Source: Magnetococcales bacterium DCbin4 (GTDB lineage: Bacteria; Pseudomonadota; Magnetococcia; Magnetococcales; UBA8363). Taken from it: a DNA stretch of 51,757 nt. Within the stretch, counting starts at the first letter, position 1. Every line of letters begins with the position of its first letter. Both the position numbers and the translations under genes were made by a program. Shown here in pieces: positions 8,454-15,709 of the stretch. The stretch covers positions 1 through 51,757 of the forward strand of contig PEAN01000027.1 in NCBI GenBank assembly GCA_002753735.1, read 5' to 3'. The notes beneath the pieces are model-generated. The model was not told where the DNA came from. It saw only the letters and a program-made list of their open reading frames with translations, and ran no database searches.

Positions 8454-9001
8454 TCGCCTTTGGCTCCAACATCGATCCCGTGGAAAATTTGCACCGGGGT
8501 TTGAATTTGTTGCACCAAAGAATCGGTATCCGGCAGGTTTCGACCGTTTGGCGAACGCAACCCTTGCCCGATCCCGATCATCCAGGAATGGGGGATCAGG
8601 GCTCCGAATATTGCAATGGGGTCGTTTTGCTGCATGAAAACGCCAATCTCCGGCCCCCCCTGCAATTGCGTCATTGTCTGCGGGAGATTGAACATCAGTG
8701 TGGCCGTGTGCGTGGTCCCCTGCGTTATGCGCCCCGTCCCTTGGATCTGGATATCATCCTGATGGGTTCCCTGGTTTTTGCCGCAGAAGGATGCCTCCTT
8801 CCCGATCCCGATCTTCTACAACGCCCCTTCGTTGCCGTTCCTTGTGCCGAACTGCTTCCTGATCTGATCCATCCCTCCCTGGGGCTCCCCCTGCTTGCTT
8901 TGGCACAGCGATTTCCGATCACCTCCGATACCATGCGTCCCGATCCTGAAACAACCCGCAGGCTGTCCTCCATTGCGCAACAGATGGTTGGCGTCCCTTG
9001 A
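8432..9001 (+). CDS. folK: 2-amino-4-hydroxy-6-hydroxymethyldihydropteridine diphosphokinase
   Basis: FolK (HPPK) transfers pyrophosphate from ATP to 6-hydroxymethyl-7,8-dihydropterin, the step after FolB. Visible marks are the opening LIAFGSNIDP and the active-site segment RYAPRPLDLDIILMG with the Arg residues and metal-binding Asp pair. It is 189 residues, about 30 longer than enteric HPPK because of a longer middle loop and C-terminal tail. The start overlaps folB by 22 bases and has no strong ribosome site, suggesting translational coupling. Dihydropteroate synthase (folP) is not in the window. Confidence 0.93.
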   Translation: MVGQPVLIAFGSNIDPVENLHRGLNLLHQRIGIRQVSTVWRTQPLPDPDHPGMGDQGSEYCNGVVLLHENANLRPPLQLRHCLREIEHQCGRVRGPLRYAPRPLDLDIILMGSLVFAAEGCLLPDPDLLQRPFVAVPCAELLPDLIHPSLGLPLLALAQRFPITSDTMRPDPETTRRLSSIAQQMVGVP

Positions 9002-9045
9002 GACCGGGATCCCTTTTGGGCTACCCTGCCACATCATGGTTTCGA

Positions 9046-9112
9046 ATGATCAAGAAAAAAATGGGGTTCCCGTCTTTGCGGGAGGGATCGGGGGGCCCAG
9101 GGCTTTGCTTTT
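9046..9112. repeat. Decayed left arm of dispersed element
   Basis: GATCAAGAAAAAAATGGGG followed by a G-rich stretch and CCCAGGGCTTTGCTTTT resembles the left arm of the dispersed inverted-repeat element (compare 11771 onward). No right arm follows. It sits between folK and dapA. Confidence 0.4.
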
Positions 9113-9172
9113 CGATTTTTTGCCCAAAGGTCCGTTTGTATTTCGCAGGCCATCAATCTGAGGTTGCCGACC

Positions 9173-10069
9173 ATGTTCAAAGGGGTTTATACCGCCCTGA
9201 TCACGCCGTTCAAGGAGGGGGGCATCGATTGGGATGCGTTGGGGCGGTTGTTGGAGGATCAGGTGGCGGCTGGAATCGCCGGTGTGGTCCCCTGTGGAAC
9301 CACCGGGGAATCGGCTACCTTGAGCCATGACGAACACCGGTCGGTCATCCGCTTTTGTGTCGAGCGGATACGGAAACGGATCCAGGTCATCGCCGGAACC
9401 GGTTCGAATGCAACCCGGGAATCGATCGAACTGACCCGTTTTGCCCGTGATGCGGGTGCCGATGGCGCTTTGGTCATCACACCCTACTATAATAAACCAG
9501 GGCAGGAGGGCTTGGTCCGGCATTACACCCAAATCGCCGAAGCGGTCGATCTGCCGGTCATCCTTTACAATGTTCCCGGACGTACCGCCGTCGACATGAC
9601 GGCTGATACCGTGATTCGTCTTGCCCGGGTCAAGGGAATCGTCGCCATCAAGGAGGCGACCGGTAACATGGAACGGGCTGCGGTCATTCATCAGCGTTGT
9701 GGTTCCCGCATGGCCTTGATTTCCGGTGATGATGCAACCTTCCTTCCTTTTCTGGCGGTCGGTGGCCAGGGGGTGATCTCCGTGTCTGCGAATATCGCAC
9801 CCCGCCATGTCAATGGCGTATGGCTTGCCTGGCAACAGGGGGATACCGTTCTGGCCCGCAAACGCCATGAGGAACTTTTGGACCTCAATCGTTACCTATT
9901 CTGTGAAACCAACCCCATCCCCGTCAAAGCGGCTGCAGCCATGCTGGGGATCTGTTCTCCGGAGATCCGTCTTCCCCTGACCGAGCTTTCCAGTGAACAT
10001 CGGCAGATCGTTCGCGGAGCCATGGACGCTTTGGGACTGTCGGGTGCGCAGCGGGGCCATCAGGGATGA
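9173..10069 (+). CDS. dapA: 4-hydroxy-tetrahydrodipicolinate synthase
   Basis: DapA condenses pyruvate with L-aspartate semialdehyde, the first committed step of lysine and diaminopimelate synthesis. It is a class I TIM-barrel aldolase. Visible are the loop PCGTTGES, the proton-relay Tyr in ILYNVPGRT, the Schiff-base Lys in VAIKEATG, and NPIPVKAA. It is 298 residues, normal length. The ATG at 9173 is preceded by TGAGG nine bases upstream; an in-frame TTG at 9164 is less likely. It appears to stand as its own unit after folK. Confidence 0.95.
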   Translation: MFKGVYTALITPFKEGGIDWDALGRLLEDQVAAGIAGVVPCGTTGESATLSHDEHRSVIRFCVERIRKRIQVIAGTGSNATRESIELTRFARDAGADGALVITPYYNKPGQEGLVRHYTQIAEAVDLPVILYNVPGRTAVDMTADTVIRLARVKGIVAIKEATGNMERAAVIHQRCGSRMALISGDDATFLPFLAVGGQGVISVSANIAPRHVNGVWLAWQQGDTVLARKRHEELLDLNRYLFCETNPIPVKAAAAMLGICSPEIRLPLTELSSEHRQIVRGAMDALGLSGAQRGHQG

Positions 10070-10200
10070 ATACCCGCTGTCGTCGGGTCCGTATGTGGTA
10101 AAGATTTTGTTATGCACGATAAGGAATATGTTGCCAAATGCAGTGAAGCGGTGTCTAATACGGCACCAGTCAATCCCACTTTTCCAATTAAGGTGAACTC

Positions 10201-10608
10201 ATGAAAAAAACGGTTCTTTTCCTGTCCGCGGCGGTTCTTTCACTCTCTTTGGCCAGTGCATCCGCATGGGCCGCCGACGCCGAGGCTGGCAAGAAATTGG
10301 CTGAGCAAAAATGCACCACCTGCCATGCATTTGGCAAAGCCATCGCCAAGGCGGGCAAGATCGGTCCTTCCCTTGAAGCGGGGATTGCGGGTAAACCGGC
10401 GGGCAAGACTGCTGGATTCGCTTACTCTCCGGCAATGACCAAAATGGCGGGTGAAGGATTGACCTGGACCGATGAAAACCTCGACAAGTTCCTGACCTCC
10501 CCCAAGGGATTCATGCAAGGGACCAAGATGATGGCGTTCCCGGGACTTCCCAATGAGGCGGAACGGGCGGATGTGATTGCGTTCTTGAAGACCCTTCCGA
10601 CCCCTTGA
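10201..10608 (+). CDS. Periplasmic class I cytochrome c
   Basis: This is a soluble mono-haem electron carrier. A cleavable signal peptide (Lys-Lys, then an Ala/Leu/Ser-rich core ending AWA-AD near residue 25) is followed by the haem motif CTTCH (C38, C41, H42) and a methionine axial ligand in GTKMM (M110). The spacing fits cytochrome c2/c552-type proteins with PAM-like loops such as the GFAYSPAM segment. AAGGTGA lies six bases before the ATG, and a strong terminator follows at 10641, so it may be a single-gene unit. The next gene encodes a membrane-anchored relative. The partner oxidoreductase is not in the window. Confidence 0.88.
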   Translation: MKKTVLFLSAAVLSLSLASASAWAADAEAGKKLAEQKCTTCHAFGKAIAKAGKIGPSLEAGIAGKPAGKTAGFAYSPAMTKMAGEGLTWTDENLDKFLTSPKGFMQGTKMMAFPGLPNEAERADVIAFLKTLPTP

Positions 10609-10640
10609 TTTTTTGTCGGAGCATCACTGAAGATGATTCA

Positions 10641-10666
10641 GGGCGGCTTCGTGCCGCCCTTTTTTC
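10641..10666 (+). terminator. Intrinsic terminator after cytochrome c gene
   Basis: A GGGCGGC stem, TTCGT loop and GCCGCCC stem are followed at once by a run of six T. This is a classic Rho-independent terminator 33 bases after the cytochrome stop. Confidence 0.9.
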
Positions 10667-10758
10667 TCATCCGGTACATACTTCCAACGCCTTGGTTTGC
10701 TGTCGAATGCTGACTTATATGTTCCATGTTTTCCTCCCGACGACAGGAGGTTTGAAAG

Positions 10759-11250
10759 ATGGATGGCAACAAGGATATTCTGACGGTGGTGCTGACGGTT
10801 GTTGGTGTTGCGGTATTCGTTGGCGTGTTACATTTCTTTGGTGATGAACTTGGGATTCATTCCGCCAGTGATCCAAATGCCGCCGTATCATCGGATCCGG
10901 TGGATCAGGGAAGGCGTCTGGCGCGCAACTGCATTCCATGCCATGATCTGACTTCTGCGCGTCGGCTGACACGGGTGGGTCCTCCTCTGTGGGGCGTCGT
11001 GGGGCAGCGGGTTGCGTCGGTGCCGGGATACCAATATTCCCGTGCCCAGATCCGGGCGGGTCAGGAAGGTGTGGTCTGGGACGAACCTTCTCTGGATCGA
11101 TATCTCGCCAATCCCAAGGAATTCATTCCCGGGAACAAAATGGCCTTCTCTGGACTGCGTGAAGCATCCCATCGCCGCTTCCTGATTGAATTTTTAAAAA
11201 CATTGCAGGATCATGGGGATGGACGCATGGGTCTCGGACCGGTCAAATGA
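10759..11250 (+). CDS. Membrane-anchored cytochrome c
   Basis: This is a second class I cytochrome c of the same family as the gene before it. An uncleaved N-terminal membrane segment (about residues 8-26, Val/Leu-rich) anchors it, then a short linker leads to the haem motif CIPCH (C58, C61, H62). The axial Met is in GNKMAF (M128). The segment YQYSRAQIRAG aligns with FAYSPAMTKMAG of the soluble protein, so the pair looks like an anchored/soluble duplicate. It likely moves electrons between a membrane complex and the soluble carrier. AGGAGG lies close upstream of the ATG. Confidence 0.88.
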   Translation: MDGNKDILTVVLTVVGVAVFVGVLHFFGDELGIHSASDPNAAVSSDPVDQGRRLARNCIPCHDLTSARRLTRVGPPLWGVVGQRVASVPGYQYSRAQIRAGQEGVVWDEPSLDRYLANPKEFIPGNKMAFSGLREASHRRFLIEFLKTLQDHGDGRMGLGPVK

Positions 11251-11295
11251 TTGTATCGTCGGTATGGACTTTTTTCTTTTTTGTATGTGAGCGCC

Positions 11296-11751
11296 ATGGG
11301 CATCAAGATCATCAGCGATAATCGCAAGGCCCACTTTAATTATGAAATCCTTGAAAAATTGGAGGTGGGTGTCGTCTTGACCGGAACCGAGGTCAAATCC
11401 TTGCGTGCCGGAAAACTCAACATGGGCGAATCCTATGCGACCGTGATGCGCGACGAGTTGTTTTGGCTCCGGGCGAACATTCCGGTCTACAGCCATGGCA
11501 ACCAGTTCAATCATGATCCGGTTCGCATTCGCAAACTTCTGGTACATAAAAAAGAATTAAATCGGTTCATCGGTTTGATCCAGGAAAAGGGGCTGACGTT
11601 GGTGCCCATCAAAGCCTATTGGAAGGATGGACGGGTCAAGTTGGAATTGGGGGTGGGGCGGGGGAAAAAATTGTATGACAAGCGCAAAACCGTCAAGGAG
11701 CGCGATTGGAATCGGGATAAGGGGCGGATTCTCAAAGGGGGGGGGCGATGA
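11296..11751 (+). CDS. smpB: SsrA-binding protein
   Basis: SmpB binds tmRNA and brings it to stalled ribosomes for trans-translation. The sequence has the SmpB core: DNRKAHFNYEI, EAGV/LTGTEVKSLR-type motif (here VVLTGTEVKSLRAGK), VRIRKLLVHKKEL, and the basic C-terminal tail GKKLYDKRKTVKERD, which mimics a codon-anticodon pair. It is 151 residues. The ATG at 11296 gives the family start MGIKIISDN; a longer frame opens at a TTG right after the cytochrome stop but is not conserved. The tmRNA gene ssrA was not seen here. Confidence 0.95.
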   Translation: MGIKIISDNRKAHFNYEILEKLEVGVVLTGTEVKSLRAGKLNMGESYATVMRDELFWLRANIPVYSHGNQFNHDPVRIRKLLVHKKELNRFIGLIQEKGLTLVPIKAYWKDGRVKLELGVGRGKKLYDKRKTVKERDWNRDKGRILKGGGR

Positions 11752-11770
11752 GGGGTGCGGTCAGAAAAAT

Positions 11771-11932
11771 GATCAAGAAAAAAAGGATCTTAAGGGATAG
11801 CACCCAGGGTGTTGATTTTAAAAACAAAGTCAAAAGCTAAAGCATGGAAACCTTTTTGTTTAAGGTCAAAATCAAAGTCAAAACCCTGGGGGCAATCCCC
11901 CAGACCCCTTTTTTCTTTCAATAATTTTTTGA
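11771..11932. repeat. Dispersed inverted-repeat element, full copy A
   Basis: It runs from GATCAAGAAAAAAAGG to the poly-T after CAGACCCC. The right arm is intact (CTGGGGGCAATCCCCCAG, then CCCC and a T-run) and the left arm is partly decayed. The core carries the conserved AAAGTCAAAAGCTAAAGC and CATGGAAACC words. It lies between the convergent genes smpB and bioA, where a terminator reading both ways would be expected. Confidence 0.85.
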
Positions 11933-11945
11933 ATGTCAATACCTC

Positions 11946-13271
11946 TTAGACTACAGTGTTCAGGGCATCGGCAATGGCATCCCAGGCGATATTGAGTTCT
12001 TCCCGGGTCAGGCAGTAGGGGGGAAGGAGATAGATGACCTCTCCCAAGGGGCGGATGAGAAGGCCGCGGGTGAGAAAGAATGGTTTCAATGATTGACCGA
12101 TGGCTGCGGTATAACCGCTGTGTCCCGGGATGACCATGTTCAGGGCGGCGATGACGCCGGTCACCCGTGGTTTGGCGACCCGGGGGTGGGTTGAGAGTTC
12201 CTGGAGGCGTTCGCGATGCAGGGCTTCAAGGGTGGCGCACTGGTTTAACGGTTCACCGGTGTCGAAAAGATCCAGGGATGCCAGGGCGGCGGCGCAACCC
12301 AGGGGGTTGGCGGTGAATGAATGACCGTGCGCCAAGGCGCGGTCGAAGGTGTCACCCAGAAAAGCTGCGTGAAGTTCCTGTCGACAGACCGTGACCGCCA
12401 TTGGCATGAATCCCCCGGTCAACCCTTTGGACAGACAGATGATGTCCGGGGTGACCCCAGCCTTTTCACAGGCGAAGAGGGTTCCCGTGCGCCCAAAACC
12501 GGTCATGACTTCATCGAAAATGATCAATCCCCCGGTCTGGCGTATTCGATGTGCCAAAGCCTGCAAAAAAACGGGCCGGCACATGCGCATCCCCGAAGCC
12601 CCCTGAACCAGGGGTTCCAGGATGATGGCCGCCAATTCAGAGCCATGGGCCTCCAGGTGTCGATCCAAAGCTGCCAATGCCGCTTTTTCTTTTTCTTCAA
12701 CCGAATCGTCTCCGTCCCAGGTTGCTGGAAACGGGAGGGTGTCCACCTGGAACAGATAATCGGTGAAGGTGTTGAAAAAACCGGAGGAACGCCCGACTGC
12801 CATCGCCCCCATGGTATCCCCATGATATCCCCCATCGAGAATGGCGATGCGGTGTCGTTCTCCTCCCTGATTGCGATGATATTGGATGGCAATTTTCAGT
12901 GCCACTTCGACGGAAGTGGATCCGTTATCAGAAAAGAAAACCCGGGAAAGACCCGCAGGGAGTTGGTGGGACAATCGTTGCGCCAGTCGAACCGCCGGTT
13001 CATGGGTGAACCCGGCGAAGATGACCTGTTCGAGTTCATGGGCTTGTCGGGCAATGGCATTGGCAATCACCGGGTGGCCATGGCCGTGGACACTGACCCA
13101 CCAGGAGGAAATCAGATCCAGGTAGCGCCGGCCATCGGCTCCGTACAACCAAGCGCCACGGGCGGAAACAATGGGAATGGGTGGAGGGGCTGTGGCTTCC
13201 TGAGTAAAGGGATGCCAAACGTGGGTTCGATCCAGTTGAATCAGCTCTTGCGTCAACGGGTGTTGGGTCAT
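11946..13271 (-). CDS. bioA: Adenosylmethionine-8-amino-7-oxononanoate aminotransferase
   Basis: BioA converts 7-keto-8-aminopelargonate to 7,8-diaminopelargonate using S-adenosylmethionine as amino donor, the third step of biotin ring assembly. It is a fold-type I PLP aminotransferase of 441 residues, slightly longer than average. HVWHPFTQ and SSWWVSVHGHGHP are BioA-specific N-terminal marks; IIFDEVMTGFGRTG carries the PLP-binding Asp and CLSKGLTGG the PLP Lys (K282). Its ATG overlaps the cheV stop as ATGA, so it is co-transcribed with cheV and separate from the main bio operon beginning at 19.4 kb. Its stop is next to element copy A. Confidence 0.94.
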   Translation of the reverse strand: MTQHPLTQELIQLDRTHVWHPFTQEATAPPPIPIVSARGAWLYGADGRRYLDLISSWWVSVHGHGHPVIANAIARQAHELEQVIFAGFTHEPAVRLAQRLSHQLPAGLSRVFFSDNGSTSVEVALKIAIQYHRNQGGERHRIAILDGGYHGDTMGAMAVGRSSGFFNTFTDYLFQVDTLPFPATWDGDDSVEEKEKAALAALDRHLEAHGSELAAIILEPLVQGASGMRMCRPVFLQALAHRIRQTGGLIIFDEVMTGFGRTGTLFACEKAGVTPDIICLSKGLTGGFMPMAVTVCRQELHAAFLGDTFDRALAHGHSFTANPLGCAAALASLDLFDTGEPLNQCATLEALHRERLQELSTHPRVAKPRVTGVIAALNMVIPGHSGYTAAIGQSLKPFFLTRGLLIRPLGEVIYLLPPYCLTREELNIAWDAIADALNTVV

Positions 13272-14224
13272 GCCGGTTCCGTATGTTGCGCCTGTTCTGC
13301 CTTTTCAATCTGTCGAATGACCAGATTGCAAATATTGTCCGGGGTGAACTTGGGGATGAAATCGTTGGCACCAGCGCTGGCCGCCTTTTCTTCATTCGAC
13401 TTGTTGCTCAACGAACTATGGACCGAAAGAAAAATTTTGGCAAGCTGAGGGTCCGACTTGACCTTGCGGGTAAAGGTGAAGCCATCCATGATCGGCATTT
13501 CAATGTCGGTGAAGATCAGGGTATAGGGGCTGTGGCCATTGGCATCCAGGGAACTCTTCAAAAGATCCAATGCCTTGGGAGCACTGTTGACCACTGTATG
13601 GGCAATTCCCATCTGGGACAGTACCAGACGGGTCAGTTCGCACGCCGCTTTGGAATCATCGACCGCCAGGATGTGATGCTTGATGGTATCCAGGCTTTTG
13701 ACCCGGGCAATGGCGGCATCGGAAATTTTGGTTTCGATGCCGACGATGTCACTGAGAATCTTTTCAACATCCAACAGTTGAATCGGGTCTCCCTGATGCC
13801 AGGTCATGGCGGTCAGGCAGCTGGATTCATAAATTTCCCCTTCGGGTTTGATGATGTCATCCCAATTTTTGGTGATCAGGATGTTGGGTTGTTTGACCAT
13901 CAATCCCTGAGTGGTATTGCTGTATTCACAGACCAGGACATAACTGATGGCGTGTTCATAGTCGATGGGGGCCATTCCCAGATATTCACCGATATCAATG
14001 AGGGTGATGGGGCGGCCACGGAAATCGATCTCACCTTTGACGTTGGGGTGCGAATGGGGAACCTTGGTAATCAATTTCGGTGTTTCTATTATCTCTATTA
14101 TTTTAAAAACGTTGAGGCCATAGGTCTGATCATCTGAAAGGAGGAAGGTGAGCATTTCAAACTCGTTGCTCATTGCCAAGTTGCTGCGTTGGTCAATTTC
14201 CTGGAAAAGTGTATCCTGACCCAT
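13268..14224 (-). CDS. cheV: Chemotaxis protein CheV (CheW-REC)
   Basis: CheV is a coupling protein that links chemoreceptors to CheA and carries a phosphorylatable receiver. Residues about 20-165 form a CheW-like domain (FEMLTFLLSDDQTYGLNVFKI, then GEIDFRGRPITLIDIGEYLG). Residues about 183-315 form a response-regulator receiver with acidic pocket AVDDS, phospho-acceptor D240 in FTDIEMPIMDG and the conserved Lys in FIPKFTP. It is 318 residues from the ATG at 14224, which has GGGGAGAG just upstream; a further ATG at 14239 has no ribosome site. It overlaps bioA by four bases. A chemoreceptor lies at 22.8 kb, but no cheA, cheB or cheR is in the window. Confidence 0.92.
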   Translation of the reverse strand: MGQDTLFQEIDQRSNLAMSNEFEMLTFLLSDDQTYGLNVFKIIEIIETPKLITKVPHSHPNVKGEIDFRGRPITLIDIGEYLGMAPIDYEHAISYVLVCEYSNTTQGLMVKQPNILITKNWDDIIKPEGEIYESSCLTAMTWHQGDPIQLLDVEKILSDIVGIETKISDAAIARVKSLDTIKHHILAVDDSKAACELTRLVLSQMGIAHTVVNSAPKALDLLKSSLDANGHSPYTLIFTDIEMPIMDGFTFTRKVKSDPQLAKIFLSVHSSLSNKSNEEKAASAGANDFIPKFTPDNICNLVIRQIEKAEQAQHTEPA

Positions 14225-14341
14225 GGTCTCTCCCCTCATGGAAAATTAAGTAAATCTTGAGGGGTGATCTTAACATTAATGAGAATCTATTGCCATTCAA
14301 ATCCCTATGAGATTAAAATTGGTGCAACCGTGTGAAATATT

Positions 14342-14947
14342 TTAGATTATTTCACTGAGTGCATCCGCATTCAACGGGTTGAGCGGGGGGATGTGGGCCA
14401 GAATGTCGACATGGCCATATGTGGCAATCGCTTCTCGGTTGGCGGGATTGTCCGGTCCGTTCAAAATGACGCCCAGTATGGGGATATGGCGCTGTCGCAA
14501 GGCTGCCAGACTGAGCAGTGTATGATTGATGGTTCCCAGGGTGGTGCGGGCAACGAGAATGGCCGGCAGGGACAGATGAACGATCAGATCAATCATGAAT
14601 GCCTGTGGGTTCAGTGGAACCAACAGTCCACCCGCCCCTTCGACCACCAGGGGGTTGGGGGTTGAGGGCAGAACAAAATCGCGCAGGTGGAGTGTGATGC
14701 CGTCACGCCGGGCCGCTTCATGGGGGGAAAGCGGTTGGGTCAGGGTATGGGTCGAAGGATGAATGCGTTGCGCATCAAGCCGGGCGAGCCTTTGGATCAC
14801 CTGGGCATCGGTTTCTCCATCCATTCCTGATTGAACCGGCTTCCAATAATCGGCATCCATGCGCTGGACCAGCCATGCCGAAACGACACTCTTGCCGACC
14901 CCGGTATCGGTCCCGGTGATGAAACAGTGCTGTCGGGTCCAGTTCAT
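14342..14947 (-). CDS. bioD: Dethiobiotin synthetase
   Basis: BioD closes the ureido ring of dethiobiotin from 7,8-diaminopelargonate, CO2 and ATP. The 201-residue protein has the P-loop GTDTGVGKS, the substrate Lys in WKPVQSG and the VVEGAGGLLVP motif, all BioD signatures. Its start overlaps the stop of the upstream lipoprotein gene as ATGA. It is the last gene of the minus-strand bio operon; about 100 AT-rich bases separate it from cheV. Confidence 0.94.
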   Translation of the reverse strand: MNWTRQHCFITGTDTGVGKSVVSAWLVQRMDADYWKPVQSGMDGETDAQVIQRLARLDAQRIHPSTHTLTQPLSPHEAARRDGITLHLRDFVLPSTPNPLVVEGAGGLLVPLNPQAFMIDLIVHLSLPAILVARTTLGTINHTLLSLAALRQRHIPILGVILNGPDNPANREAIATYGHVDILAHIPPLNPLNADALSEII

Positions 14948-15618
14948 GGATTGGGGTTGACCTTCATGGCCTCGCGCAGACGTTCTTCCCGGCGTTGGAT
15001 GATTTCCAACATTTCGGTCGAATGAATCTGAGGTGCAGTGGTCTTGGGTGGATCAGGGACCACTGGGGCAACGGTTGGGGTGTCGCTGTGGGATTTGGTT
15101 TGTGCCAAGGTATGTGCCGCCATACCGGTGGCAGGGGCTGAAGGGGCGGATGGGTCGGTGTTGGTATTTTTCTCCTTGGTTGCGGCCATGGCTTCGAGTT
15201 CGGCGATCCGTTCATCGGAAAGGCCAAAACGCCGCCCAATTTCCCGGATGCTTTTCTTGTCGGCCAGGGGATCCTGGTTCAAATGTATTCCAGCCGCATT
15301 GGCGCTTTGTTGAATTTGTTTTGCTTTTTCCTTCAGTTGATCACGGTCATATCGTTTCAGTTTTTCCGCGGGGATCTCCTGGCGCAGAATATCGGCGGCC
15401 AGGGGTTCATGTTGGAACAGGTCTTCACCCAACGGAATGAAGTCGAGATAGGACAAGAAAAACTTTTTCAAGGAACTCTGGAAGTCCTCATCGGCATGGT
15501 CCAGGGAGTTCATTGAAGATGCGGAAGATTTTTCCCAGGATTCGTCACCCGACTTTGAACAACCCGCAGCCAGGACCATCAATGTGGCCGCCATGATCCG
15601 TGTTATCAGGGATGGCAT
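14944..15618 (-). CDS. Predicted lipoprotein inside bio operon, unknown function
   Basis: I do not recognise this family. From the ATG at 15618 (AAGGAG six bases upstream) it is 224 residues. The N-terminus has a short positive stretch and a hydrophobic core ending in a lipobox, LAAGC, near residue 20. The body is charged and helical, with two acidic/lysine-rich helical segments, a Pro/Thr/Ala-rich linker about residues 150-195, and a C-terminal helix, EIIQRREERLREAM. It sits between bioB and bioD and overlaps bioD by ATGA. A perfect TATAAT lies about 37 bases upstream, so it can probably also be transcribed alone with bioD. No known biotin enzyme has this form. Confidence 0.7.
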   Translation of the reverse strand: MPSLITRIMAATLMVLAAGCSKSGDESWEKSSASSMNSLDHADEDFQSSLKKFFLSYLDFIPLGEDLFQHEPLAADILRQEIPAEKLKRYDRDQLKEKAKQIQQSANAAGIHLNQDPLADKKSIREIGRRFGLSDERIAELEAMAATKEKNTNTDPSAPSAPATGMAAHTLAQTKSHSDTPTVAPVVPDPPKTTAPQIHSTEMLEIIQRREERLREAMKVNPNP

Positions 15619-15654
15619 GGTGTTCTCCTTGAGTGCAGCAGGACCGATTGATCT

Positions 15655-15684
15655 ATTATATATCGTTCCTCTCCCGGGAAAACA
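15655..15684 (-). promoter_or_regulatory. Candidate internal promoter upstream of lipoprotein-bioD
   Basis: On the minus strand a perfect -10 TATAAT (positions 15660-15655) lies in the 91-base gap between bioB and the lipoprotein gene. A weak -35 (TTTTCC or TTGTTT) lies 16-19 bases further up. Transcription from here would start about 30 bases before the lipoprotein ATG. Confidence 0.5.
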
Positions 15685-15709
15685 AAATGATATTTTCCAA
15701 TGAAGGGCA

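Noticed and set aside
9400-9425. tRNA T-loop-like GGTTCGAATGC
   Set aside because: It lies inside the dapA coding sequence and lacks an acceptor stem or other tRNA arms. No tRNA or rRNA was found elsewhere.
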